Notes: generated from the sequence alone by a model not told the origin. A DNA stretch of 64,000 nucleotides from JAPULR01 sp963665075 (GCA_963665075.1 OY762063.1:124001-188000), one strand, 5' to 3'; counted from the stretch's first letter, positions 36,461 to 45,595 are shown. Program-made: numbers and translations.

Positions 36461-36579
36461 GAGACCTTTGCATAACTCCCTATTCATCCGAACATTCTAT
36501 CAAAGAAACAACGCATCTATACTAAAACAGGCCCACCCCTGGATTCCCGTTTTCACGGGAATGACGGTTATGCAAAGGT
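36461..36579. repeat. 119-bp element bounded by inverted family D motifs
   Basis: ACCTTTGCATAAC (36464-36476) and its exact reverse complement GTTATGCAAAGGT (36567-36579) bound an AT-richer interior, with a family A palindrome (36541-36567) directly against the right end. It looks like an intact miniature element; the other family D copies are single-ended. No clear target duplication is seen. Confidence 0.6.
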
Positions 36580-36696
36580 AGGCGTACCGAAAGCGGGCGG
36601 AAATGTGCTAAACTTGTTGCCGAAATGCGGCGGCGCTTAGGTGCGTTGGCGCGGTTTGTTTTGAAAATGCATCGTAGGAGGAACGGCTGAGGGCCT

Positions 36697-38370
36697 ATGC
36701 CGGAGCGGATTTTCATAGCGGTGGCCTGGCCCTACGCCAACGGTTCCCTGCACCTTGGGCAGATTGCGGGTTGCTACCTGCCGGCGGACATCTTCGCCCG
36801 GTATCATCGCATGAAGGGCAACCGGATCATCATGGTTTCGGGCAGCGACCAGCACGGGACGCCCATAACCATTCGCGCCGACAGGGAGGGCGTCTCGCCG
36901 AGGGAGATTGTTGACCGGTTTCACGCCGAGTTTCTGGAAAGTTGGCGTCGGTTGGGCATCAGCTTCGACCTGTTCACCACCACGGGCACGGAGAATCACG
37001 CCCAGGTGGTGCAGCGGCTTTTCCTGACGCTTCTGGAGAAGGGGTATATATATAAGGATACGATGCTGCTTCCTTATTCCGCCGAGCAGGACAGGTTTCT
37101 GCCGGACAGGTACGTGGAGGGGACGTGTCCGTTCTGCGGCGACCCAGGGGCGCGGGGGGACCAGTGCGACGCCTGCGGTCGGACGCTGAATCCGACGGAT
37201 CTTATCGAACCTCGAAGCGCCATCGGGGGATCAATTCTGGAGTTTCGGGAGTCGGAGCACTTCTTCCTGAAGCTGACGGCCTTCCAGGAGCCGCTGCTGG
37301 AGTGGGTGAAGCGGCAGAGCCATTGGCGTCCCAACGTGTTGAACTTCACCCGGCGATACCTGGAGGATGGGTTGAAGGACCGGGCCATCACCCGCGACAT
37401 AGGTTGGGGCATCAAGATTCCGCTGGAAGGCTACGAAAGCAAGCGCATCTACGTGTGGTTCGAGGCGGTGACGGGGTATTTATCGGCGTCCATAGAGTGG
37501 GCGCAGCGACAGGGGGAACCGTCGGCATGGGAGCCTTTCTTCCGCGATTCTGAAACTCGCGGCTACTATTTCATAGGCAAGGACAACATCCCCTTCCACA
37601 CGATAATCTGGCCCGCGATGCTGATGGGCGACGGCAGCCTGATGCGCCCCTACGACGTGCCCGCCAACGAGTTTCTGAACATGGAGGACGCGAAGATTTC
37701 CACCAGCCGCAACTGGGCCGTCTGGCTGCCGGACTATCTGGACAGGTTCGAGCCGGACCCGCTGCGGTACGTGCTTTCGGCGATTATGCCGGAGAGCAGC
37801 GATTCGAACTTTTCGTGGCACGACTTCGTGAGGCGGAACAATCAGGAGCTTGTGGCGACTTATGGGAATCTGGTGCATCGGGTGTTGACGATGACCCATC
37901 GAAACTTCAAGGGAATCTTCCCGGAACCGGGGGAGTTGTACGCCGAGGATACGGAGATGATGGACAGGATTCCGGCGGCTTTGGATGAGGCGTCCAAGCA
38001 TCTGGAAGCCTGCCGGTTCCGGCAGGCGCTGTCGGTGGCAATGGGTTTGGCGCAGGCGGCGAACCGATACCTGGACGTGAAGGAGCCGTGGCGCACCCGT
38101 AAGACGGATTTGGAGAGAACGGCGACCACGCTATGGGCGTGTCTGAACGTGCTTTCGTGTCTGCGGACTATTACGTATCCTTTCCTGCCCTTCAGCGCCC
38201 AACGGCTGCACGAAATGCTTGGCTACGAGGGGAACGTGCAGGACTCAGGTTGGAAGCTGGGCGAAATTCCGGTGGGCAAGTCGTTCGACAAGCCGAAGCA
38301 TCTCTTCAGCAAGCTGGACGAATCGGTGGCTGAGGAGGAGCAGGAACGATTACGGGCGGCGGCGGGTTAG
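36697..38370 (+). CDS. metG: Methionyl-tRNA synthetase
   Basis: 557 aa class I synthetase. AWPYANGSLHLGQIAGCYLP has the HIGH-type motif; the zinc knuckle runs CPFCGDPGARGDQCDACG; the second ATP motif is AKISTSRN rather than KMSKS, a known variant in the larger MetG subgroup. It lacks the C-terminal dimerisation OB-fold found in some bacteria. ATG 36697 is preceded by GAGGG, with a stronger AGGAGG somewhat far upstream. Followed nine bases later by the prenyl synthase gene. Confidence 0.95.
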   Translation: MPERIFIAVAWPYANGSLHLGQIAGCYLPADIFARYHRMKGNRIIMVSGSDQHGTPITIRADREGVSPREIVDRFHAEFLESWRRLGISFDLFTTTGTENHAQVVQRLFLTLLEKGYIYKDTMLLPYSAEQDRFLPDRYVEGTCPFCGDPGARGDQCDACGRTLNPTDLIEPRSAIGGSILEFRESEHFFLKLTAFQEPLLEWVKRQSHWRPNVLNFTRRYLEDGLKDRAITRDIGWGIKIPLEGYESKRIYVWFEAVTGYLSASIEWAQRQGEPSAWEPFFRDSETRGYYFIGKDNIPFHTIIWPAMLMGDGSLMRPYDVPANEFLNMEDAKISTSRNWAVWLPDYLDRFEPDPLRYVLSAIMPESSDSNFSWHDFVRRNNQELVATYGNLVHRVLTMTHRNFKGIFPEPGELYAEDTEMMDRIPAALDEASKHLEACRFRQALSVAMGLAQAANRYLDVKEPWRTRKTDLERTATTLWACLNVLSCLRTITYPFLPFSAQRLHEMLGYEGNVQDSGWKLGEIPVGKSFDKPKHLFSKLDESVAEEEQERLRAAAG

Positions 38371-38378
38371 GAGAATTC

Positions 38379-39362
38379 GTGCTCAAGAGCTTGGACATGA
38401 AGGCGGCGCAGATTTATCTGCCCATCAGGGGCGAACTGCTTCAGGTTAAGGAGAATCTGAAGGGCATGAGGCGAGGGCAGGACGAGCACATGACGCCGCT
38501 GCTTTCGCACCTCTTCAATCGAGGGGGCAAGGGAATGCGGCCCGCCGTGACGCTGCTGGCGTCGGGATTGTACGGGAAGGAAGCGCCGGCGGCGGTTACG
38601 ATGGCGACCGCCGTCGAATTGCTGCACATCGCCACGCTGATTCACGACGACACCATCGACAACTCGTTGACCCGCCGGGGAATGGACACCATCAGCAGCC
38701 GGTGGGACGAAAACGTGGCGATTCTGCTGGGCGACTACGTCTTCGCCGCCTCCGCGACTTTCGTTTGCGACACGAACAACATCCGGGTGATTCGTCGCTT
38801 TTCGGAGACGATTATGGACCTTTCCAGCGGGGAGTTGATGGAGTATTTCAACGGGCACAACGCGGAGCAGTCGCGTCAGCTTTATGAGGACAGGATATAT
38901 AGGAAGACGGCGTCGCTGTTTCGCACCGCCGCCGAGTCCGGGGCTATTCTGGGCGGCGCGCCCGAGGAGGGGATCAAGGCGCTTTCCGACTACGGCTACA
39001 ACATCGGGATGGCGTTTCAGATTGTGGACGACATTCTGGACGTGAGCGGCGACGCGGAGGAGATTGGCAAGCCGGTGGGGAACGATTTGCTGCAGGGGGT
39101 GTTGACGCTTCCCAGCATCAAGCTGCTGGAGCGGCATCCGACGGACAACCCCGTTCGCGCCTTCTTCGCCGATCGGTCGGATAAGTCTCACCTTCAGAAG
39201 AGTCTGAAGATGATGCAGGAATCGGACATTCTGGAGGAGTGCCACGCCGAGGCGGAGGAATACTGCGGGAAGGCGCTTCGGATACTTGAGGGTTTGCCTG
39301 AGTCACCGTCCAGGGAATCGTTGAGCATATTGGCTGCCTACGTTACGAAGCGGCAACGCTGA
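38379..39362 (+). CDS. trans-polyprenyl diphosphate synthase
   Basis: 327 aa, all-helical prenyltransferase. First aspartate-rich motif LIHDDTIDNS, second motif FQIVDDILD, with GGKGMRPAVTLLASGL binding isopentenyl diphosphate upstream. The product is probably a long-chain (quinone-tail) prenyl diphosphate, but chain length cannot be decided reliably. It starts at GTG 38379 with TAGGAG six bases before, and is translated with metG. Confidence 0.92.
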   Translation: MLKSLDMKAAQIYLPIRGELLQVKENLKGMRRGQDEHMTPLLSHLFNRGGKGMRPAVTLLASGLYGKEAPAAVTMATAVELLHIATLIHDDTIDNSLTRRGMDTISSRWDENVAILLGDYVFAASATFVCDTNNIRVIRRFSETIMDLSSGELMEYFNGHNAEQSRQLYEDRIYRKTASLFRTAAESGAILGGAPEEGIKALSDYGYNIGMAFQIVDDILDVSGDAEEIGKPVGNDLLQGVLTLPSIKLLERHPTDNPVRAFFADRSDKSHLQKSLKMMQESDILEECHAEAEEYCGKALRILEGLPESPSRESLSILAAYVTKRQR

Positions 39363-39371
39363 ATCGGCGGT

Positions 39372-40913
39372 TTACGCCTCCCAGACAACCTGCCCGTCGA
39401 TCATAGTCATCGCAACCTTAATGTTGCCTATCTGCTCCGGCGGCGTTTGCATTGGGTCGCCATCCAATAAAACAAGGTCGGCGCGCTTTCCCGGACTGAT
39501 TGAGCCGAGCATTTCTTCCTGAAAGGTTGAGCGGGCGGCTTCTATGGTCCATGCCTTGAGGGCTTGGACGAGGGAAACGGCCTGATTGGGGCCGATGGCG
39601 CGTCCGTCGGACGTTTGGCGGGTGACGGCGGCCTGGACGTGGAGCAGGGGGTCTGGGGGAGTAACGGGGGCGTCGGAACCGGCGGCCCAGGGGATTCCGT
39701 GGGAAGTCAGGCCCGCCAGAGGGTAGAGGTGGGGGAGAAGGCCGGGGTCTACCGCGGATAGGTATTTTGCGCCGTGGTGGTGGACGAAGCCGGGTTGGGT
39801 GACTACAGTTGCGCCGCTATCCTTCATCAGCCGGAGGATTTCGGGGGGCGCTTCGGCGCAGTGCTCGATGCGGTGGCGGGGGTCTTGACGGGGGTGGGCG
39901 CTTCGGGCGTGGGCGATGGCTTGGGCGGCGGCTATGACGGCTTCCGCTTCTATGGCGTGGAAGGCGAGTTGGCGGCCTTGGCGGTTGTGGTGCATGGCGA
40001 TTTCCGCCAGTTCATTGGAGGTTGGGTGGAGGGCGCCGGTGGTGGAGGTGACCATTACCTTGACCGCGCCTATGCGAGGTTGGGCGGGTTGATTATGTAA
40101 AGTTTGCGTGTTAACGGCGTCGGCGTGGTTCAGGCCCGTCATCATGGTGATTCGGGGGGTTAGGGCACCGTCGTTTTTCAGACGACGGAAGGTGCGCCAT
40201 TGTTCCAAGCCGTTGCCCGCCCCGGCGTCCTGGATGGATGTTATGCCTTTGGAGAGCAGAAGGTTGTTGGCTTTGCGGACGTCCTTCTCAAATTCGGCTT
40301 CCCTTCGGAAGGGGCGCATCATCCGTCCAATCTCCGACGTCATCTCAAGGAAGACGCCGGAGGGCGAACCTGCTTCGTCACGCAACGCAACGCCATGAGG
40401 AGGGGGTTGGAAGTTTGGGTGGATGTCCAGAAGCTTCATGGCGGCGGTATTCAGGACGGTGGCGTGGCCTGTGCGGTGGTCGAGGCGGACGGGATGGTTC
40501 GGCGCGGCGCGGTCCAGGTCGGCGGCGGTGGGGTGGCGGAGTTCTGTTAGTAGAGATTCGTCGTAGCCGTAGGCGCGTATCCACTCGCCTGGGGAAGTGC
40601 GGCGGGCTTGTTGGGAGATTCGGGAGACGAGGGCGGGGATGTCGGGGGCTTTGTCCGGGTTGCAATCCGGTTGGGCGAGGCGGGAAGCGAGGGAGAGGAT
40701 GTGGCAGTGGGCGTCGTGGAAGCCTGGGATCAGCGTCATGCCGTGGCAGTTTCGTCGGCGTGTTGTCGGGCTTGAGAGGGGGGCTAAATCTTCCGTGGAG
40801 CCGACGGCGATGATGCGACCATTCTTGACGGCGACGGCGGACGCGCGGGGTTGGGCGGGTTCGAGGGGCAGGACGCGGGCGTTGAGGAGGAGGAGGTCGG
40901 CTTTGGGGGACAT
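39372..40913 (-). CDS. YtcJ-like amidohydrolase (Amidohydro_3)
   Basis: 513 aa. The N-terminal sandwich ADLLLLNARVLPLEP leads into TLIPGFHDAHCHILSL with the HxH ligands. GEWIRAYGYDESLL is typical of YtcJ relatives, HAIEAEAVIAAAQAI and RHRIEHCAEAPPEIL carry further His ligands, and AAGSDAPVTPPDPLLHVQAA carries the catalytic Asp. The substrate is unknown; family members hydrolyse amides and formamides. Its start codon and putative -10 region lie inside a 135-bp segment that is duplicated upstream. It ends nine bases from the convergent prenyl synthase gene. Confidence 0.9.
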   Translation of the reverse strand: MSPKADLLLLNARVLPLEPAQPRASAVAVKNGRIIAVGSTEDLAPLSSPTTRRRNCHGMTLIPGFHDAHCHILSLASRLAQPDCNPDKAPDIPALVSRISQQARRTSPGEWIRAYGYDESLLTELRHPTAADLDRAAPNHPVRLDHRTGHATVLNTAAMKLLDIHPNFQPPPHGVALRDEAGSPSGVFLEMTSEIGRMMRPFRREAEFEKDVRKANNLLLSKGITSIQDAGAGNGLEQWRTFRRLKNDGALTPRITMMTGLNHADAVNTQTLHNQPAQPRIGAVKVMVTSTTGALHPTSNELAEIAMHHNRQGRQLAFHAIEAEAVIAAAQAIAHARSAHPRQDPRHRIEHCAEAPPEILRLMKDSGATVVTQPGFVHHHGAKYLSAVDPGLLPHLYPLAGLTSHGIPWAAGSDAPVTPPDPLLHVQAAVTRQTSDGRAIGPNQAVSLVQALKAWTIEAARSTFQEEMLGSISPGKRADLVLLDGDPMQTPPEQIGNIKVAMTMIDGQVVWEA

Positions 40914-41045
40914 GGTTTGTGGGGTGGCCTCGTAGATGAAGGAAAGATTGGGATTCAGGGGAGATTATATTGGAAACAGCCTTGGTGCGTCTGCGGGGAG
41001 TCACCCCCCACCCCCACTTTCCCGAGGGCAGGCTTTAAGCTTCCC
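40911..41045 (-). repeat. Duplicated upstream region of YtcJ-like gene, proximal copy
   Basis: Contains the start codon (40911-40913), a TATAAT on the minus strand (plus 40964-40969) and about 80 further bases. It is nearly identical to 41161-41299, lying in the same orientation 250 bp away. Confidence 0.85.
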
Positions 41046-41160
41046 CGTCAAAAGGGGAAGGGAGAAGATGGATTCCCGCCTTCGCGGGAATGACGAGGAG
41101 GGGTTGCGGGGGTGACGGTTATGCAAAGGTCTCCGTGATGGGGGAAGGGAAAAGAGGGGG
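41046..41160 (+). repeat. Repeat insert between duplicated segments (families C, A, D)
   Basis: Part of a family C hairpin, family A (41070-41095) and family D (41117-41134), right-side polarity. No gene. Confidence 0.7.
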
Positions 41161-41299
41161 CATGGTTTGTGGGGTGGTCTCGTAGATGAAGGAAAGATTG
41201 GGGTCCAGGGGAGATTATATTGGAAACAGCCTTGGTGCGTCTGCGGGGAGTCACCCCCATCCCCCACTTTCCCGAGGGCAGGCTTAAAGCTTCCCTCAT
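41161..41299 (-). repeat. Duplicated upstream region of YtcJ-like gene, distal copy
   Basis: Matches 40911-41045 with a handful of substitutions, keeping the ATG and TATAAT (plus 41214-41219). From the copied ATG only a 14-codon frame (MPPLFPSPITETFA) remains, read into the adjacent repeat. Confidence 0.85.
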
Positions 41300-41556
41300 G
41301 TATGGAGAGCTATGCGTAACTGCCAAATGCGTCATCCACCCCACCCGAATCACCCCCATCTCAATCTTCCCCCGTCAAGGGGGAAGAGGTAAGATGGATT
41401 CCCGCCTGCGCGGGAATGACGGAGGGGTGGCGGGAATGACGAGGAGGGGTTGCGGGGGTGACGGTTATGCAAAGGTCTCCGTCAAGGGGGGAGGGAAAAG
41501 AGGGGCGCTGGCCCTTCGACAAGCTCAGGACAGGCTCAGGGTGAGCGCAAGGGGGG
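41300..41556 (+). repeat. Intergenic repeat cluster
   Basis: No gene. Holds family C (about 41346-41386), family A (41396-41422), family D (41463-41480) and a doubled family B (41512-41547), all right-side polarity. Confidence 0.75.
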
Positions 41557-41557
41557 G

Positions 41558-41884
41558 TTAGGGGTCGGGGGCGGTTTCGATGAAGATTTTGACGGCGTGC
41601 CAGACGAACATTTCCGGGGTGAGGCTGAGTTCCTTCGACAGGTCCTTCACCTGCTGGGCGAGGGGGCCGGTGAGGGAGAAGGTGACGCTCTTTTCGTCTT
41701 CGGCCCAGAGGAGAAGGGTGCGGAGGGACTCCAAGCCGAGTTGCGCCACAACCTCAGCGTTTTCGTCGGATTCCAGGGGGCGACGATGGAGGGTTACGGT
41801 TGTGCCGTCGCTTTCGGCCCAGTAGGAAAAATGGTCGTCGACGCCGATGGCGAAGGAAGGTTTGGGGGCTGGACAGGCTGTCAA
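41558..41884 (-). CDS. Small protein of unknown function
   Basis: About 108 aa from TTG 41884; the start is weak and no better in-frame codon was found. The N-terminal half looks like beta strands (SFAIGVDDHFSYWAESDGT), the C-terminal half is helical (GPLAQQVKDLSKELSLTPEM). No recognised family. Codon use and the absence of stops next to two repeat-filled gaps support it as real. Confidence 0.55.
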   Translation of the reverse strand: MTACPAPKPSFAIGVDDHFSYWAESDGTTVTLHRRPLESDENAEVVAQLGLESLRTLLLWAEDEKSVTFSLTGPLAQQVKDLSKELSLTPEMFVWHAVKIFIETAPDP

Positions 41885-41930
41885 TGTAGGCGGCGCCTTT
41901 CTGGTGATTCAGGTGGAAGGTAGTGGATAT

Positions 41931-42090
41931 GGATTCCCGCCTGCGCGGGAATGACGGGGTGGGCAAGGGAATGACGGGGTGGGTAAGGGAATGACGGGGT
42001 GGGTAAGGGTCTGGCGGGGTGAGTAAGGGAATGACGGGGTGGGCAAGGGTCTGGCGGGGTGGGTAAGGGTCTGACGGATTGGGGAAGGGC
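41931..42090 (+). repeat. Family A palindrome running into a 20-bp tandem array
   Basis: A family A copy (about 41932-41957) is followed by seven exact 20-bp units from 41951 to 42090 (ATGACGGGGTGGGTAAGGGA with variants). The unit starts with the GGGAATGACGG tail of family A. The array touches the lipA stop codon (42090-42092). Confidence 0.9.
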
Positions 42091-42965
42091 TAGGCAATGT
42101 CTGCGGCGTCGTGTTGTTCGTCGGCGTGGTAGGAACTGCGGACAAGGGGGCCTGAGGCCACGTGCTTGAAGCCGAGGCTCTTGCCGACGGCGGCTAATTC
42201 GTCGAATTCCGACGGGGTGTAGAATCTGTCGATGGGCAGGTGGTCTTTTGAAGGACGGAGATACTGTCCGATGGTGAGCAGGTCGCAGCCAACGGCGCGC
42301 AAGTCCTTCATTGTTTCAACGACGTCGCTGGCAGCCTCGCCCATGCCGACGATGATGCCGGACTTGGTGGGGATGTCCGGCGCTATTTCCTTGGAGCGGC
42401 GCAGGAGGCGGAGGGATTGTTCGTAATCGCCGCGGGGCCGTACCTTCGGGAAGATTTGCCGCACGGACTCGATGTTGTGGTTGAGCACCGCCGGGCCGGC
42501 TTCCAACACTCGTCGCAGGGCCAAGTCCGACCCCTCGAAGTCGGGAATGAGCACTTCGACCCGGCAGGTTGGCAGCACTTTCCGAATCTCGCGGATGCAC
42601 ATGGCGAAGATGAGGGCGCCGCCGTCGGCCAGGTCGTCTCGGTTGACGGAGGTTATGACGCAGTAGTTTAGTCCCATGCGCTTGACCGTCTTGGCGAGAC
42701 GCTGCGGTTCGCCGACGTCCAGCCCCGACGGGCGGCCCGTGGTGACGGCGCAGTAGCGGCAGGCGCGGGTGCAGATGTCGCCCAGAATCATAAAGGTGGC
42801 GCTGCGGCGTTCCCAGCAGTCGCCGATGTTCGGACATCGTGCCTCCTCGCAGACGGTGTGCAGTTCCGAACTCCGCATGAGGCGCTTCAGCTGACGGTAG
42901 TTGGACCCGCCCGGCATTGGCACCTTGAACCATTCGGGCAGGCGGGGCCTCGCCTGGGTGGTCAT
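42090..42965 (-). CDS. lipA: Lipoyl synthase
   Basis: 291 aa radical-SAM enzyme inserting two sulfurs into protein-bound octanoyl groups. The auxiliary cluster motif is CEEARCPNIGDCW, the radical SAM motif CTRACRYCAV; TSVNRDDLADGGA and GIIVGMGEAASDV are further signatures. ATG 42965 overlaps the gmk stop (ATGA). No lipB lies nearby. Confidence 0.95.
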   Translation of the reverse strand: MTTQARPRLPEWFKVPMPGGSNYRQLKRLMRSSELHTVCEEARCPNIGDCWERRSATFMILGDICTRACRYCAVTTGRPSGLDVGEPQRLAKTVKRMGLNYCVITSVNRDDLADGGALIFAMCIREIRKVLPTCRVEVLIPDFEGSDLALRRVLEAGPAVLNHNIESVRQIFPKVRPRGDYEQSLRLLRRSKEIAPDIPTKSGIIVGMGEAASDVVETMKDLRAVGCDLLTIGQYLRPSKDHLPIDRFYTPSEFDELAAVGKSLGFKHVASGPLVRSSYHADEQHDAADIA

Positions 42966-43591
42966 GGAATCTCCACCCGCCGCGGCGGGATGCGGCACTT
43001 CTCCGCCGTGACGATGGCGTCGATGCAGAAGGCGGCCAGGTCCAGCCGCCGGTTGTGATTGACTACCCTGTATTGGAAGTCGTCCATAGCTTTCATCTCG
43101 CCGCGAGCGGCTTCGGTGCGGAGACGGAGGCTTTCCAAAGACTCGCTCTTGCGAAACCGCAGCCTCCGCTCAAGCTCTTCTATGGAAGGCGGGGCGAGGA
43201 AAATCATCAGGGCGTTCTTGACCTCTGCCCGGACGGTGGCGGCGCCCTGGATGTCCAGCTTCACGAAAACGTCCTTGCCCTTGGCGAGGGCGTCCTTCAC
43301 CTGCTGCTTGGGGACGCCGTACCAGTTGCCGTAAACCTCGGCGCACTCCAGGAACTGCTCGCCCTGGCGCATGTGCTCGAACTCATCCCTGTCGAGGAAC
43401 AGATAGTCGATGCCGTTGCGCTCGGAGCGACGGCGGGGGCGGGTGGTGGCCGTCACGACGAAATGCCAAGGCCGGTCAAGTTCCCTCATGTACTGGAAGA
43501 CGGCGTCTTTACCGACGCCGGAAGGCCCCGAAACCACCACCAGCAGGGGGTTGCCGAACCTGTCGGGATAGTCGGGGTTAATCCAGTCCAA
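42962..43591 (-). CDS. gmk: Guanylate kinase
   Basis: 209 aa, GMP to GDP. The P-loop is SGPSGVGKDAVF (Asp where most have Ser or Thr after the Lys); TTRPRRRSERNGIDYLFL binds GMP, and YGVPKQQVKDALAKGKDVFV and LDIQGAATVR follow. It starts at TTG 43591. It lies 30 bases after tyrA and overlaps lipA. Confidence 0.92.
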   Translation of the reverse strand: MDWINPDYPDRFGNPLLVVVSGPSGVGKDAVFQYMRELDRPWHFVVTATTRPRRRSERNGIDYLFLDRDEFEHMRQGEQFLECAEVYGNWYGVPKQQVKDALAKGKDVFVKLDIQGAATVRAEVKNALMIFLAPPSIEELERRLRFRKSESLESLRLRTEAARGEMKAMDDFQYRVVNHNRRLDLAAFCIDAIVTAEKCRIPPRRVEIP

Positions 43592-43621
43592 GGCTAGCTC
43601 TCAAAGGGTGTTCTAACTCGC

Positions 43622-44632
43622 TTATCGGCGCTTCTTCTTGTCGTCTTCGTCTTCGCCCATAAGCCCGGTTGTGGCCCTGCTGCCGAACATCAACGTGGCC
43701 GCCGTTCGTCCGAAAGACAACGGCTTGGGGCGTTCGTAATCGGCTCTGGCCCAGGGGGTGATGACGCCGTCGAGCCACTTTTCCCGCTCTTCGAAGGCCG
43801 TCTCGAACAGGTCGTAGAGGGGCTGCGACGGTTCGTCCTGTCTGATGATTCCCTTGATGCGCTCAAGCTCCAATATGAATTCGTTGATCCAGTGGATGAT
43901 TCCTTCCTTGTTGGTGAGACACACGTCCCGGTGCATGGCGGAATCGCCGGAGGCGAGGCGCGAAACGTCTCGAAAGCCGGAGGAGGCCAGATGGCTGATG
44001 TCTCCCCACTGGGGACTCCTGGAGGTGGCGCCGATCAGGGCGGCGGAGAGAACGAAGGGCAGGTGGCTCACCGCGCCGACGAAGCTGTCGTGCTCCTGGG
44101 CGTCGATGAAGAAGGGCTTGGCGCCCATAGCGGAGGTGAGGTCAACGATGGTGGTGACGCCCTTCTGGCTGGCGCCGGGGCTGGGGACGATGCAGTAGGG
44201 CCTGTCGTTGAACATGTCGGCGTCGGCGTTGTCCGGGCCGGGGGTTTCACGGCCCGCCATCGGGTGGCCGCCGACGAAGTCCACGTGGTCGGGGAGGTGC
44301 TCCTTCGCCCACTCCAGGACTTCCGCCTTGGTGCCGCCGGTGTCGGAAACGATGGTGCGGTCTTCGTTGCGACGAAGGTGGGGGCCGATGTGCTCCATCA
44401 CGTCCTTGATGGCCATGACGGGGGTGGCGATGAAGACCATGCTGGCGTCTCTGACGGCGGCGGTCATGTTGTTTTCCACCCGGTCGACGGCCTTCATGCT
44501 CTTGGCCTTGTTGGCGCGATACCGCTCCAGGTCCGTGCCGACAATCCGGATGTTCTTGATGCCCACCTTCTTGATGGCGAGGCCGAGGGAGGTGCCGATG
44601 AGGCCGGTGCCGATTATGGTTATGGTGTCCAT
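43622..44632 (-). CDS. tyrA: Prephenate dehydrogenase (TyrA family)
   Basis: 336 aa. The N-terminal Rossmann motif is TIIGTGLIGTSLGLAI; VSDTGGTKAEVLEWA and FVGGHPMAGRETPGPDNADA are the prephenate-site hallmarks. It forms 4-hydroxyphenylpyruvate for tyrosine. The C-terminus carries an Asp/Lys-rich tail (MGEDEDDKKKRR). Second gene in the operon starting at 45436. Confidence 0.92.
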   Translation of the reverse strand: MDTITIIGTGLIGTSLGLAIKKVGIKNIRIVGTDLERYRANKAKSMKAVDRVENNMTAAVRDASMVFIATPVMAIKDVMEHIGPHLRRNEDRTIVSDTGGTKAEVLEWAKEHLPDHVDFVGGHPMAGRETPGPDNADADMFNDRPYCIVPSPGASQKGVTTIVDLTSAMGAKPFFIDAQEHDSFVGAVSHLPFVLSAALIGATSRSPQWGDISHLASSGFRDVSRLASGDSAMHRDVCLTNKEGIIHWINEFILELERIKGIIRQDEPSQPLYDLFETAFEEREKWLDGVITPWARADYERPKPLSFGRTAATLMFGSRATTGLMGEDEDDKKKRR

Positions 44633-44668
44633 GCAATTCCCTTTTTCGAGTTTGGCTTCGTTGCTTTC

Positions 44669-45436
44669 CTAATCGTCGTCGTGGTCGTGGTCGTCTTGAT
44701 GGGCGCGGTCGCTGAGTCCGGCGGGTATGAGGGCGTTGGCCCTTTCCGAGCGGGGCTTGCGCTGGCGAGGCAGTTCGACGAGCCGCTGCTTCATTGCCTT
44801 CAATTTGGCCTGCGTCGAGTTCTCCGGGTTGACCACTATGGCGTCCACGCCCACGTCGCGGAGGGCTTCCAGTTCTTTGGAGGAGACGGCTACGGGGACT
44901 TCCACGAGCAGGTATTTGTCGAACATGGCGCGAAGGGAGCCGATTTGGATGAGATGCCGGAGGGTGAGGGGGCCATCGGCGTCCAGAGAGACGAAGGCGG
45001 CGCTGATGGGCAGGTCTTCCAGGGCGCGGAGGAATGCGTCGCTGGCGTCTGTGGGTAGGGACAAGAGAAAGGCGGCCCGGTCGTCCTTGGTCGCCTCCAC
45101 GGTTGCGCCGTCGGGATTGACTAGGAAGAAGTCGCAGCCCTTCTTGACGAGGGCATTCGCGGCTTTGTCGTCCAAGTCGTCAGTCTGGACGCCCCAGGGC
45201 ACGCTGCCCAGCGCGTCAGTTATAGAAGCGAGTTTCTTGTCTGTGCCCACGCTGCCCAGAATGGCGCCGTCCGCGTCCAAAACGGCCAATCGCCTGGCGC
45301 CTCTGAGGTTGTTCCTCGGCAGGATGCCGACGATGGCCATCGTGGGGGTGCGGGCGGCGCGGGCGGAAGCGCCGAAGCCCATAGGCGCGGGCGACCCGCG
45401 GCTGATTTTCTCAATCCTGGATATAAGTTTGCTCAT
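44669..45436 (-). CDS. Unknown protein, barrel-like, with Asp/His-rich tail
   Basis: 255 aa. Alternating hydrophobic strands and helices (RRLAVLDADGAILGSVG, DFFLVNPDGATVEAT, ISAAFVSLDADGPLTLRHLI, KYLLVEVPVAVSSKELEAL, VDAIVVNPEN) suggest a TIM-barrel-like fold. The C-terminus is extreme: HQDDHDHDDD, a possible metal-binding tail. No family recognised. It leads the operon with tyrA, gmk and lipA; GGGGAG precedes the ATG. Confidence 0.75.
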   Translation of the reverse strand: MSKLISRIEKISRGSPAPMGFGASARAARTPTMAIVGILPRNNLRGARRLAVLDADGAILGSVGTDKKLASITDALGSVPWGVQTDDLDDKAANALVKKGCDFFLVNPDGATVEATKDDRAAFLLSLPTDASDAFLRALEDLPISAAFVSLDADGPLTLRHLIQIGSLRAMFDKYLLVEVPVAVSSKELEALRDVGVDAIVVNPENSTQAKLKAMKQRLVELPRQRKPRSERANALIPAGLSDRAHQDDHDHDDD

Positions 45437-45595
45437 CTAATCTCCCCAAAACCGGGTACGTGTATTGTGCCGTTGAAGGGCGCGCCCTGTCAATCGGCAT
45501 CAGGCAACTCTTTCACGTCTGAGCATGGGAATTTCGCGGGGCAGAAGACGGATTAGGAAATTCATATCCATTCCATACGGAGTCGCTGGGTTTGC

